Part shown: positions 16,497 to 24,300 of the stretch, piece after piece
Layout: every line of letters begins with the position of its first letter
How positions within the stretch are numbered: position 1 is the stretch's first letter
Assembly (NCBI GenBank): GCA_050008715.1
Contig: JBEKMC010000018.1
Location: 1-37,108 of the forward strand
DNA: 37,108 nucleotides
Reading direction: 5' to 3'
From: JAKACA01 sp050008715
GTDB taxonomy: Bacteria; Actinomycetota; Acidimicrobiia; Acidimicrobiales; Bog-793
Position numbers and translations under genes: made by a program
Notes under the pieces: model-generated
Told to the model about the DNA's origin: nothing
Database searches by the model: none
Seen by the model: the letters and a program-made list of their open reading frames with translations, nothing else

Positions 16497-18086
16497 CTAG
16501 CGGTAGTTGCGAGGGATCCGGAACACGCCGCGCCGTGTGGACCCGTTGCCGTCCGGCGGCGCGCCGTTGCCGTCACTCCCGTCGCCGGCCGCGGCCCTCG
16601 CTCCGAAGGCGGAGCGGTCCACGGGCTCATAGGAAGGCGAGCCGACGAGCGCCGGCAGGATCACGCTCGTGTCGAGCGCGACGGGCTCGAGCTCAGGAGC
16701 ACTGTCGCCCGGGCGTGGCTCGGACCGCACGGTGGAGTAGCCGCCCTCGGGCGAGCGGATCACGATGTTGTGCAGCTTCGTCTTGCCGCCACCCTCGGTC
16801 GCCTGCAGCTCCCGGCAGATCTTGAGCGCCACGGGGTATGTGACGATGGGCACGACGAAGACGAGGACCTGGAACGACGTCAGCACGGCGTTCAGCGACA
16901 CGTTCAGATAGTTCGCAAGCACATCGGTCGCACTCGCCCCGAACAGCACGAAGTAGAAGCTGAGGACGGCCGCTCCGAGGGCCGTGCGCTTTGGCCGGTC
17001 TCTCGGGCGGTCGAGGAGCTGGTGGTCCTCGCGGTCGCCCGTGAGGCGCTGTTCGATGAACGGCCACATCATGAGGATGGTGAACGTGATGCCCGGCAAC
17101 ACGATGGCCGGCCAGAAGGCGTTCGGGATGATCACGCGACCGCCGATGACGGTCTGCCAGTGCGGCATGATCCGCAGGCCACCGTCCAGCCAGCCCATGT
17201 ACCAGTCCGGCTGCACGGCATAGGTGACCACGTAGGGCCGGTAGGGGCCATAGAGCCAGATCGGGTTGATCTGCACGGCGGCACTGAGGACGGCGGTGAC
17301 GGCGGCGACGAGGAAGAGGAAGCCGTTCGTCTTGGCGATGAACGTCGGCCACATCGGCGCCCCGACGACGTTGTGCTCGGTGGCGCCTGGGCCCTTGAAC
17401 TGCGTGTGTTTCTGGCGCACGAGCAGCGTCAGGTGGGCACCGAGGAGCCCGGCGATGATGGCCGGCAGGATGAGTACGTGGATGGTGTAGAAGCGCGGGA
17501 TGAGCGCAGAGCCTGGGAACGACCCGCCGAAGAGGAAGTTGGCGAGGTACGTGCCCACGAGCGGGATGGTCTCGAGGATGGAGTACGAGATGCGGATGCC
17601 GGTGCCCGACACGAGGTCGTCCGGCAACGAGTAGCCGAGGAATCCGTTGAAGATCGCCAGGATCAGCATGTTCATGCCGATGATCCAGTTCAGCTCACGC
17701 GGGCGGCGGAAGCCGCCGGTGAAGAAGACCCGGCACATGTGGACGACGATGGCCCCGACGAAGATGTTCGCCGACCAGTGGTGCATCTGGCGCATGAGCA
17801 GCCCGGCGCGCACGCTGAAGCTCAGGTTGACGGTGGAGAGATACGCCTCCGACATGTGCACGCCGTCGAGCGGCAGGTACGGCCCGTTGTAGACGACGTC
17901 GGAGGACGAGGGCACGAAGTACAGCGTGAGGAACACACCGGTCGCGAGCAGGATGACGAAGGAGTAGAGGGCGATCTCCCCGATCATGAACGACCAGTGG
18001 TCCGGGAAGATCTTGTTCACCATCTTCCGGCCGCCGCCGGAGATGTTCAGCCGGTTGTCGATCCAGTCGTAGAGGCCGTTAATCAC
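16497..18086 (-). CDS. qcrB: Cytochrome b subunit of the actinobacterial bc complex
   Basis: 529 aa from GTG 18086, which overlaps the qcrA stop by 8 nt. It carries the two b hemes and the quinol sites of the menaquinol-cytochrome c reductase. Heme ligand pairs are seen: HHWSANIFVGAIVVH gives His-x13-His, and HVLILPAIIAGLLGAH gives His-x14-His, the spacing typical of b6f-like and actinobacterial forms. There are at least eight membrane helices and a long C-terminal tail (about 100 aa, Gly/Asp rich) without helices, also usual in QcrB. Longer upstream frames on this strand are antisense or N-terminal artefacts. The order ctaE-qcrC-qcrA-qcrB is the conserved actinobacterial one. Confidence 0.93.
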   Translation of the reverse strand: MINGLYDWIDNRLNISGGGRKMVNKIFPDHWSFMIGEIALYSFVILLATGVFLTLYFVPSSSDVVYNGPYLPLDGVHMSEAYLSTVNLSFSVRAGLLMRQMHHWSANIFVGAIVVHMCRVFFTGGFRRPRELNWIIGMNMLILAIFNGFLGYSLPDDLVSGTGIRISYSILETIPLVGTYLANFLFGGSFPGSALIPRFYTIHVLILPAIIAGLLGAHLTLLVRQKHTQFKGPGATEHNVVGAPMWPTFIAKTNGFLFLVAAVTAVLSAAVQINPIWLYGPYRPYVVTYAVQPDWYMGWLDGGLRIMPHWQTVIGGRVIIPNAFWPAIVLPGITFTILMMWPFIEQRLTGDREDHQLLDRPRDRPKRTALGAAVLSFYFVLFGASATDVLANYLNVSLNAVLTSFQVLVFVVPIVTYPVALKICRELQATEGGGKTKLHNIVIRSPEGGYSTVRSEPRPGDSAPELEPVALDTSVILPALVGSPSYEPVDRSAFGARAAAGDGSDGNGAPPDGNGSTRRGVFRIPRNYR

Positions 18087-19026
18087 GGCGCCACCAGAAG
18101 CTCGGGCCGACGGGCTGGTCGTAGGGCGCTTGCGCCCGCAGGAACCCGGACGAGTCGACGTAGAGCGGCAGCTGCGGCAGCGGTCGGGGCGCCGGGCCGA
18201 AGACGGGCTGGGCGTCCTTGCCGGGCCCGACGTCGAACAGCGACTGGTGGCAGGGGCACAGGAGCTGGTGCGTCTGTTGCTGGTACAGGCCGATCGGGCA
18301 GCCGGCGTGCGTGCACACCTTCGAGAAGGCCATGTAACCGAGCGGGCTCCACGTCTCCCGCCCAGGAGCCGTGACGATGTTCGTCTCGCCCGCCGGCGGC
18401 TGCTGACGGACGAGCATCGTCTGGGAGAGGGCGCCGCCGGCATCCCCCTCCGGGAACACCGTGAGCATGCCGCCGAACTCGACGGCGTCGATGTGCACGC
18501 GGGTCCCGTCGATTCGGACGAGCGGAGAGTCCTTGTGCCACGTGGTCGCCTGGGAGAAGCTCTTCGGAAGCGGGCCGAGCGAGCGGATCAGCGGGAACAT
18601 GACGACGACACCGAAGACGGCGCCGGCAGCCCCAAGGATCTTCGTGAGGAAAGTGCGCCGTTCGACGACGACCTTCCCGCGGCTGGAGAAGTCCTCGATG
18701 ATCCGGTCCTTCTCGGCTTGCGTCGGCACCATGGAGTGGCGTGACTCCGAGAAGGGTCCCCGCGGCATCAGGTACTTGCCCCATGCCACCATGCCGACTC
18801 CGAGACCGAGAAACCCAACCCCGAGGCTCAATCCGAGCCACGCATTCGACGCGTTCACCCAGTAGGCGGCCCCGAAGCCCATGAAGCCGGCAAGCCCGAG
18901 CAGGAAGGTGACGGCCACCCCCCACTCGACCTGCCGCGGGTTGGCCGCCGCCACCTTGTACTGGTCGGCGTCGAGCCGGATCGTGACGGGCGTGGCTTCG
19001 CCGTGGTTGTCGCCGGTGGCGCTCAC
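18079..19026 (-). CDS. qcrA: Rieske iron-sulfur protein with three membrane helices and a twin-arginine motif
   Basis: 315 aa from GTG 19026. Three helices lie at about residues 35-56, 62-82 and 128-147. Just before the third is VERRTFLTKI (Arg123-Arg124), a twin-arginine motif. The Rieske domain carries CTHAGC (Cys238, His240, Cys243) and CPCH (Cys257, Cys259, His260), so cluster ligands and the disulfide pair are intact. It passes electrons from quinol to the di-heme QcrC. In Streptomyces coelicolor, Rieske proteins use Sec for the first helices and Tat for the last; the same motif here supports that. The stop overlaps the qcrB start. Confidence 0.95.
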   Translation of the reverse strand: MSATGDNHGEATPVTIRLDADQYKVAAANPRQVEWGVAVTFLLGLAGFMGFGAAYWVNASNAWLGLSLGVGFLGLGVGMVAWGKYLMPRGPFSESRHSMVPTQAEKDRIIEDFSSRGKVVVERRTFLTKILGAAGAVFGVVVMFPLIRSLGPLPKSFSQATTWHKDSPLVRIDGTRVHIDAVEFGGMLTVFPEGDAGGALSQTMLVRQQPPAGETNIVTAPGRETWSPLGYMAFSKVCTHAGCPIGLYQQQTHQLLCPCHQSLFDVGPGKDAQPVFGPAPRPLPQLPLYVDSSGFLRAQAPYDQPVGPSFWWRRD

Positions 19027-19059
19027 GCTGCTGCAGTCCTTCCTGTCTCGTCGAGGCTG

Positions 19060-19980
19060 TCAGGCATCGTCCGTCTCACTGTCGTCTCCAGCGCCTGCAG
19101 AACTGCCGTCTCCATGCGCTACAGGACCAGCCTCGGCGTCATGGTCGGGTCCGTGCTCGTCCTCGTCGTCTCGTGCCGTCCGGTCCCCGACCCAGTAGGC
19201 GGCCAGCAGGCAGACGCCGACGCCGACGAACAGGCCGATGAAGCCTTCGGCCACCGGACCGACACCGCCGAGACCGACACCGCCGATGTTCGACGGGGTC
19301 TTGATGTACTTCGTCACGTAGAGGACGACGTCGAGGGCTTCCTGGTTGGAGATGTCGCCCGGTCCGAACCGCGGCATGTTCTGGGGTCCGGTGCGGATGG
19401 CCTCGAGTACCTCGGTCGGTGTCGCTCCGTGGAGCGAGGGGGCGTGCACACCGCTCGCGAGAGCGTCGCCCGCGCCCGTGATCGTGTGGCACGGCGCGCA
19501 GTTGAGGGAGAACACGAAGAAGCCGTCGGCGGCGTTCGCAGAGTTGAGGGGGATCTGCGTCGGAACGGGCACGCCACCAGGCCTGAGCGAGACGACGTAG
19601 GCGACGATCTCGTTGATCTGCTGGCGCGTGAAGTACGTCGGCTTGGACTCGGGCTGGGTCTCCGGTGTGCGCAGGGGCATCCAACCGGCGGAGATCCACA
19701 GGTCCACCGTGGCTCCGCCGACCCCCTGCAGGTTCGGCCCGAGTGAGGTGCCCTGGGCGTCGCCGCCGTGGCACGTGGAACAGGTCTGGGTGAACAGGAC
19801 GCGGCCGGCGGCGATCATACCGGCGCTGTCCAAGCCGTCGGAGGAGGTCAGCTTCATGCCGGGGTTCTGCATCGCCGAGGACGAAGCGGCGACGTGGACG
19901 CGGCCGATCACGAAGGTACCGAGGGCGGCCGCCATGACGAGCACGGCGAACGGCAGCAAGAAGCGGCGGAGGAGGCGCAT
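19060..19980 (-). CDS. qcrC: Di-heme cytochrome c subunit of the bc complex
   Basis: 306 aa from ATG 19980. An N-terminal membrane anchor (LLPFAVLVMAAALGTFVIG) is followed by two c-type heme sites, CSTCH and CAPCH, and a second membrane helix near the C-terminus (GFIGLFVGVGVCLLAAYWVG). In actinobacteria QcrC passes electrons straight to the CuA site of cytochrome oxidase within a supercomplex, replacing soluble cytochrome c. The tail after the last helix is unusually acidic and His-containing (RDDEDEHGPDHDAEAGP and on), and should face the cytoplasm. The gene lies 13 nt after ctaE and 33 nt before qcrA. Heme attachment needs the Ccs system, not seen in this window. Confidence 0.93.
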   Translation of the reverse strand: MRLLRRFLLPFAVLVMAAALGTFVIGRVHVAASSSAMQNPGMKLTSSDGLDSAGMIAAGRVLFTQTCSTCHGGDAQGTSLGPNLQGVGGATVDLWISAGWMPLRTPETQPESKPTYFTRQQINEIVAYVVSLRPGGVPVPTQIPLNSANAADGFFVFSLNCAPCHTITGAGDALASGVHAPSLHGATPTEVLEAIRTGPQNMPRFGPGDISNQEALDVVLYVTKYIKTPSNIGGVGLGGVGPVAEGFIGLFVGVGVCLLAAYWVGDRTARDDEDEHGPDHDAEAGPVAHGDGSSAGAGDDSETDDA

Positions 19981-19993
19981 GGGTGAGGTCAGC

Positions 19994-20593
19994 TCAGGAC
20001 AGCAGGAAGAGCGCGCTGAACAGCCCGATCCACATGATGTCGACGAAGTGCCAGTAGTAGCTGACCCCCTGGTAGACGGCCGTCTCGCCCGGGTCGTTCT
20101 TGCTTCCTGCAAGCCGGCCCAGCAAGGCGACCATGGCGACGAGTCCGAGCAGCACGTGCAACCCGTGCAACCCGGTCATGATGAAGAAGAGCGACTGGTA
20201 GGCGTTGTTGGAGGGCTTGAAGCCGAGCGTCCTCCACTCGTAGGCCTGGTTCGCGAGAAACGCCGCCCCGAGAATCAAGCTCGTGACGATCCAGATCTTT
20301 GCCTTCTTGTAGTTGCCACGCTCCTGCGCCCAGACGCCGAACTGCATCGTCGGGCTGGATGCCAGCAGCACGACGGAGAAGATCGCCGCCTGGACCGTGT
20401 CGAGCTTCGTGCCGGCTGGAGGCCAGGAGGGGGCTGCAGACCGGATCGTGAAAAAAGCCGCGAAGAGCCCGCTGAAGAACATGAATTCCGAGCCGAGCCA
20501 AATGATGACGCCGACCGCGAGCAGCTGGGGCCGCTCCGCCACGGGATGGCCGTGCGGGCGTGAGCGCTCGAGGGCTGCCGTGGCGTCTGCCAT
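19994..20593 (-). CDS. ctaE: Cytochrome c oxidase subunit III
   Basis: 199 aa from ATG 20593, with no helix lost relative to the longer open frame. Five hydrophobic helices are visible, including LAVGVIIWLGSEFMFFSGLF, SLFFIMTGLHGLHVLLGLVA and YYWHFVDIMWIGLFSALF. This short five-helix form is usual in actinobacteria. Subunit III stabilises the oxidase and its proton entry path. It heads the minus-strand operon and is divergent from hemE, with 127 bp between the starts that would carry both promoters; no convincing boxes were identified there. Confidence 0.92.
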   Translation of the reverse strand: MADATAALERSRPHGHPVAERPQLLAVGVIIWLGSEFMFFSGLFAAFFTIRSAAPSWPPAGTKLDTVQAAIFSVVLLASSPTMQFGVWAQERGNYKKAKIWIVTSLILGAAFLANQAYEWRTLGFKPSNNAYQSLFFIMTGLHGLHVLLGLVAMVALLGRLAGSKNDPGETAVYQGVSYYWHFVDIMWIGLFSALFLLS

Positions 20594-20720
20594 GGGTGCA
20601 TTTCTTAGTCGATCCGCCGGGCACCGGGCCAGATTGCCAGGCAACGCAGGTGCCCAGCAGGTCCGAGCGGTCACCCTTCCGCGAATGCGCCCTGCTCGTG
20701 GCCGCCGGACGCATCGGGAT

Positions 20721-21773
20721 ATGGTCGCGGACGTGCCCGCCGGCGATGCCTTCCTTCGAGCCTGTCGGATGGAGCCCGTTCCTCATACCCCGGTGTGGTT
20801 CATGCGCCAGGCGGGAAGATCCCTGCCCGAATACCGGGCGTTGAGAGCCGACGGCAACATCCTCGACGCCATCGCCACGCCGGAGTTGGCGGCGGAGCTC
20901 ACGCTGCAGCCCGTACGGCGCTACGGCGTGGACGCCGCCATCCTGTTCTCTGACATCGTGGTGCCACTCGTGGCAATCGGTGTCGGCATCGACATCGTCC
21001 CCGGGCGCGGTCCGGTTCTCGATCGGCCCTTCCGCCACGACGACGATCTCGCCCGGCTCCGTCCGATCGAGCCCGACGTCGACCTCGCCCACGTCATCGA
21101 GACGGTGAGGATCCTGGTGGGCGAGCTCGAGGTACCACTCATCGGATTTGCCGGGGCACCGTTCACGCTGGCCAGCTATCTGGTCGAGGGTGGTCCCTCG
21201 CGCACCTTCGGGCTCACCAAGCGCCTGATGCACGCCGAGCCGGCGACGTGGCACCGCCTCGTCGACCGCCTGGCGGACATCTGCCTGGCGGCGCTCCGCG
21301 CCCAGGTCGAAGCGGGCTCGGCTGCCATCCAGCTCTTCGACAGCTGGGCGGGCGCACTCTCGCCAGACGAGTACGCCGAGTTCGTCATGCCGTCCTCGAG
21401 GAGAATTCTCGCCGGCCTCGCAGATCTGCCGGTACCCCGGATCCACTTCGGCGTCGGCACCGGTGAGCTGCTCGGCCTCATGGCACAAGCAGGTGCGGAC
21501 GTCGTCGGAGTCGACTGGCGGGTGCCGCTTTCAGCTGCCGCCCGGCGCGTGGGTCCCGGCGTAGCCCTGCAGGGCAACCTCGACCCCGCCATCTGCCTCG
21601 CCCCCGTCGACGTCGTCCTCGGCGCCGCCGATGCCGTCCTCCGACAAGCAGAGGGCCTTCCCGGGCACGTCTTCAACCTCGGCCACGGCGTGCTCCCGGA
21701 GACCGAGCCGGACGTCCTCAAAGCCGTGGTCGAGCTCGTGCACGCACAGACGGCTGCCACCGTCCCCCGATGA
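20721..21773 (+). CDS. hemE: Uroporphyrinogen decarboxylase
   Basis: 350 aa. It decarboxylates uroporphyrinogen III to coproporphyrinogen III in the cytosol. Family motifs are clear: PVWFMRQAGRSLPEYR at the N-terminus, ILFSDIVVP with the key Asp, and GFAGAPFTLASY. The C-terminal VFNLGHGVLPETEPD is also conserved. ATG 20721 is chosen; GTG 20733, four codons later, is equally possible. It heads an operon with the ferrochelatase and coproporphyrinogen oxidase genes, and it is divergent from ctaE, which ties heme supply to oxidase production. Confidence 0.95.
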   Translation: MVADVPAGDAFLRACRMEPVPHTPVWFMRQAGRSLPEYRALRADGNILDAIATPELAAELTLQPVRRYGVDAAILFSDIVVPLVAIGVGIDIVPGRGPVLDRPFRHDDDLARLRPIEPDVDLAHVIETVRILVGELEVPLIGFAGAPFTLASYLVEGGPSRTFGLTKRLMHAEPATWHRLVDRLADICLAALRAQVEAGSAAIQLFDSWAGALSPDEYAEFVMPSSRRILAGLADLPVPRIHFGVGTGELLGLMAQAGADVVGVDWRVPLSAAARRVGPGVALQGNLDPAICLAPVDVVLGAADAVLRQAEGLPGHVFNLGHGVLPETEPDVLKAVVELVHAQTAATVPR

Positions 21774-21789
21774 GCACGACGTGGCCTCG

Positions 21790-22734
21790 ATGAGCGCCGG
21801 ACCCGCCGAAGTGGGCGTCCTTCTCATGGCCTACGGGACACCGGCGCGGCCGTCGGACGTCGAGGCCTTCTACACCGACGTACGGCGCGGACGCCCGCCG
21901 ACCCCTGAGCAGCTGGCCGACCTGCAGCGGCGCTACGACGCCGTCGGCGGCATCTCACAACTCGCAGCTCGCACCGCCGAGCAGGTAGCAGGCGTGCAGT
22001 CCGCCCTCGAGGCCGTGTCGCCCGGCACGTTCTCGTGCCGCTTCGGTTCCAAGCATGCCTCGCCGTCCATCGAACATACGGTGTCCTCGTTCGCGACGGA
22101 CGGCATCGAGCGCTTCGTCGCCCTCGTCCTCGCGCCGCACTACTCCGTCGGGAGCGTGGGTGAATACCTCGCGAGAGCCACAGCTGCAGCGGCGGCGCAC
22201 GGCATCTCCGTCGGTGCCATCGAGGACTGGCACGATCACCCGGTGCTCATCGAGATGCTCGCCGAGCGTGTGCTGGCGGCTTACTCCGCAATTGGGAGCG
22301 AGCCGAGCGATCCGGGCGTCGAGCTGCTGGTGACGGCGCACAGCCTACCGGTGCGGATCATCGAAGGCGGAGACACCTACGACCGACGGCTGCAGGAGAC
22401 CGCCGGGCTCGTCGTCGCCGCCACAGGCGCTGCCCGCTGGCGAGTCTGCTGGCAGAGCGCAGGCCGGACGCCCGAACCGTGGCTGGGTCCTGATGTGCTC
22501 GACGTCCTCCGTGGCCTCCCGGTCGCCGGCCTTTCGGGAGCGGTCGTGTGCCCGGCGGGCTTCACGTCCGATCACCTCGAGGTCAGCTATGACCTCGACA
22601 TCGAGGCGAGCGCGCTCGCCGTCGGCTTAGGGCTCCGCTTCGCCCGCACGGCCTCGCTCAACGCCGACAGCCGCCTGTGTGCCGCCCTGGCGGGTCTTGT
22701 GCTCTCGGCGGTGCCAGAGGTCACCCGACGGTGA
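21790..22734 (+). CDS. cpfC/hemH: Ferrochelatase (coproporphyrin-type in actinobacteria)
   Basis: 314 aa from ATG 21790 (GTG 21781 is an alternative). It inserts ferrous iron into the porphyrin. Motifs: GVLLMAYGTP, RYDAVGGISQL, APHYSVGSVGEY, VTAHSLP with the metal-site His, and CPAGFTSDHLEVSYDLD with the Glu partner. In actinobacteria the enzyme acts on coproporphyrin III (CpfC) rather than protoporphyrin; that assignment is family knowledge, not visible in the sequence. It follows hemE by 16 nt, and its stop overlaps the next start by 4 nt (GTGA). Confidence 0.93.
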   Translation: MSAGPAEVGVLLMAYGTPARPSDVEAFYTDVRRGRPPTPEQLADLQRRYDAVGGISQLAARTAEQVAGVQSALEAVSPGTFSCRFGSKHASPSIEHTVSSFATDGIERFVALVLAPHYSVGSVGEYLARATAAAAAHGISVGAIEDWHDHPVLIEMLAERVLAAYSAIGSEPSDPGVELLVTAHSLPVRIIEGGDTYDRRLQETAGLVVAATGAARWRVCWQSAGRTPEPWLGPDVLDVLRGLPVAGLSGAVVCPAGFTSDHLEVSYDLDIEASALAVGLGLRFARTASLNADSRLCAALAGLVLSAVPEVTRR

Positions 22735-24290
22735 GTCGCTACGTGGTGATCGGCGGCGGTGTGAGCGGCCTGGCGGCGGCGCGCCTCCTCGCCGGCGCCA
22801 GCCCGGTGAGCGACTCGGACGCCGGGGCGCCTGCCGACGGCGGGAGACCCGGCGACACCGCGGGGCGGCAGGTCGTCCTTCTCGAAGCGTCCGGGCGGCT
22901 CGGCGGCAAGATCCTGACGGGCACGTTCTCGGGCGCGCCGGTGGAGCTCGGTCCGGATCAGTTCCTTCGCCGGGACCCCAGCGCCGAGCGCCTGTGCCGC
23001 CATCTCGGCCTCGGAGACGACCTCGTCGAGCCGAGCGCCGGCTCGGCCGCCGTGCTCGCCGGCGGCAGGCCCCGCAAGCTGCCTACTGGGCTCGTCCTCG
23101 GCATCCCCACGGACCTCGACGCCCTCGAACGGAGCGGCATCGTCGGCCAGGCGGCGGTCGACTTCGCCGGGGGCGACGCCGAACGCCCGGGCGCCGTCCT
23201 CGAAGCCGCCGATGTCGGCCTCGAGACCCATGGTGAGTGCGACGGCGACGAGCCCGCACGCGAGCGGTCGGCGGGCGCCATCCTCCGCCCTCGCCTCGGT
23301 GACGAGATCGTGGACCGCCTCGTCGATCCGCTCATCGGTGGGATCAACGCCGGCAGCATCGACGAACTCTCGCTCGGGACCGTTGCTCCACAGGTCGCTC
23401 GGCTCCTCGTCGGCCACCGGGACGTCATCGCCCCGCTGGCGGCGGCGATGTCCGTGGTAGCGGTACGGGCACATCCGGAGCAGGCGACCAGCACGCACCC
23501 GGAGCCGGTCGGCGAGCGCCGCACCTCGCCCTTCTTCGGCCTGGCCGGCGGCCTCGGGCGTGTCGTCAGCGGGCTCCAGACGGAGCTCGAGGAGCTTGGA
23601 TGCGACGTGCGTCTGGAGTGCCCGGCACTCCGGATACGCGCCGTTCAGGACGGCGGCACCTACGTCGTGGAGACGCCTGGTGGCGAGATCGCCGCCGACG
23701 GGATCGTGGTCGCCCTCCCGGCGCAGGCTGCAGCGCGCCTGCTCGAGGCTGTCGTGCCTGAGGTGACCGCTCATCTTCAGACGATCAGCTACGGGAGCGT
23801 GGCCGTCGTCACGTTCGCGCTCGACAGAGCCCTCCCGGCGGCGCTCGAGGGATGGAGCGGCGTCCTCGTGCCGCGTGCGGAGGGGACCGTGATGACCGCA
23901 CTCACGCTGCTCAGCCAGAAGTGGCCGTGGATGTCGAGCGGGACGGCCGAAGGCCCCCTCGTCCGGGTGTCTGCCGGACGGTATCTCGACGGCCGGATCG
24001 ACGCCCTCGGCGACGAGGAGCTCTGCCGGGCACTGGCTCGTGAGCTCGCTCACGTCATCGGCGCCACCGTCTCGGTCAGCGACAGCCTCGTGCAACGGTG
24101 GAGCGAGGCCTTCCCGCAGTACGCCCCCGGGCACGGCGCCCACATGCGGACCGTGAAACGGTTGCTCGGCCAACGACCCGGCCTCGCCCTCGCCGGCGCG
24201 GCTCTTGGCGGGATTGGCATCCCGGCGTGCATCACGAGCGGCGAGCGCGCCGCCGAGGTCGTGAGCGCCTCCGTGACCGCAGCGGCATGA
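22731..24290 (+). CDS. cgoX/hemY: Coproporphyrinogen III oxidase, FAD-dependent (HemY/CgoX family)
   Basis: 519 aa from GTG 22731, which overlaps the ferrochelatase stop as GTGA. The FAD-binding motif is SRYVVIGGGVSGLAAARLL and the second half holds FFGLAGGLGRVV, QAAARLLEAVVP and the C-terminal GIGIPACITSGERAAEVV. In monoderms and actinobacteria this family oxidises coproporphyrinogen III to coproporphyrin III, before iron insertion and ChdC. The protein is longer than usual because of a ~22-residue Asp/Gly-rich insertion right after the first helix (PVSDSDAGAPADGGRPGD) and a second acidic one near residues 145-185. No chdC/hemQ is seen in the window. Confidence 0.92.
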   Translation: MSRYVVIGGGVSGLAAARLLAGASPVSDSDAGAPADGGRPGDTAGRQVVLLEASGRLGGKILTGTFSGAPVELGPDQFLRRDPSAERLCRHLGLGDDLVEPSAGSAAVLAGGRPRKLPTGLVLGIPTDLDALERSGIVGQAAVDFAGGDAERPGAVLEAADVGLETHGECDGDEPARERSAGAILRPRLGDEIVDRLVDPLIGGINAGSIDELSLGTVAPQVARLLVGHRDVIAPLAAAMSVVAVRAHPEQATSTHPEPVGERRTSPFFGLAGGLGRVVSGLQTELEELGCDVRLECPALRIRAVQDGGTYVVETPGGEIAADGIVVALPAQAAARLLEAVVPEVTAHLQTISYGSVAVVTFALDRALPAALEGWSGVLVPRAEGTVMTALTLLSQKWPWMSSGTAEGPLVRVSAGRYLDGRIDALGDEELCRALARELAHVIGATVSVSDSLVQRWSEAFPQYAPGHGAHMRTVKRLLGQRPGLALAGAALGGIGIPACITSGERAAEVVSASVTAAA

Positions 24291-24300
24291 GGACAGCAAC

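Noticed and set aside
16770..18374. 534-aa plus-strand open frame
   Set aside because: Antisense shadow of qcrB and qcrA; Asp/Glu/Arg-rich with no family resemblance.
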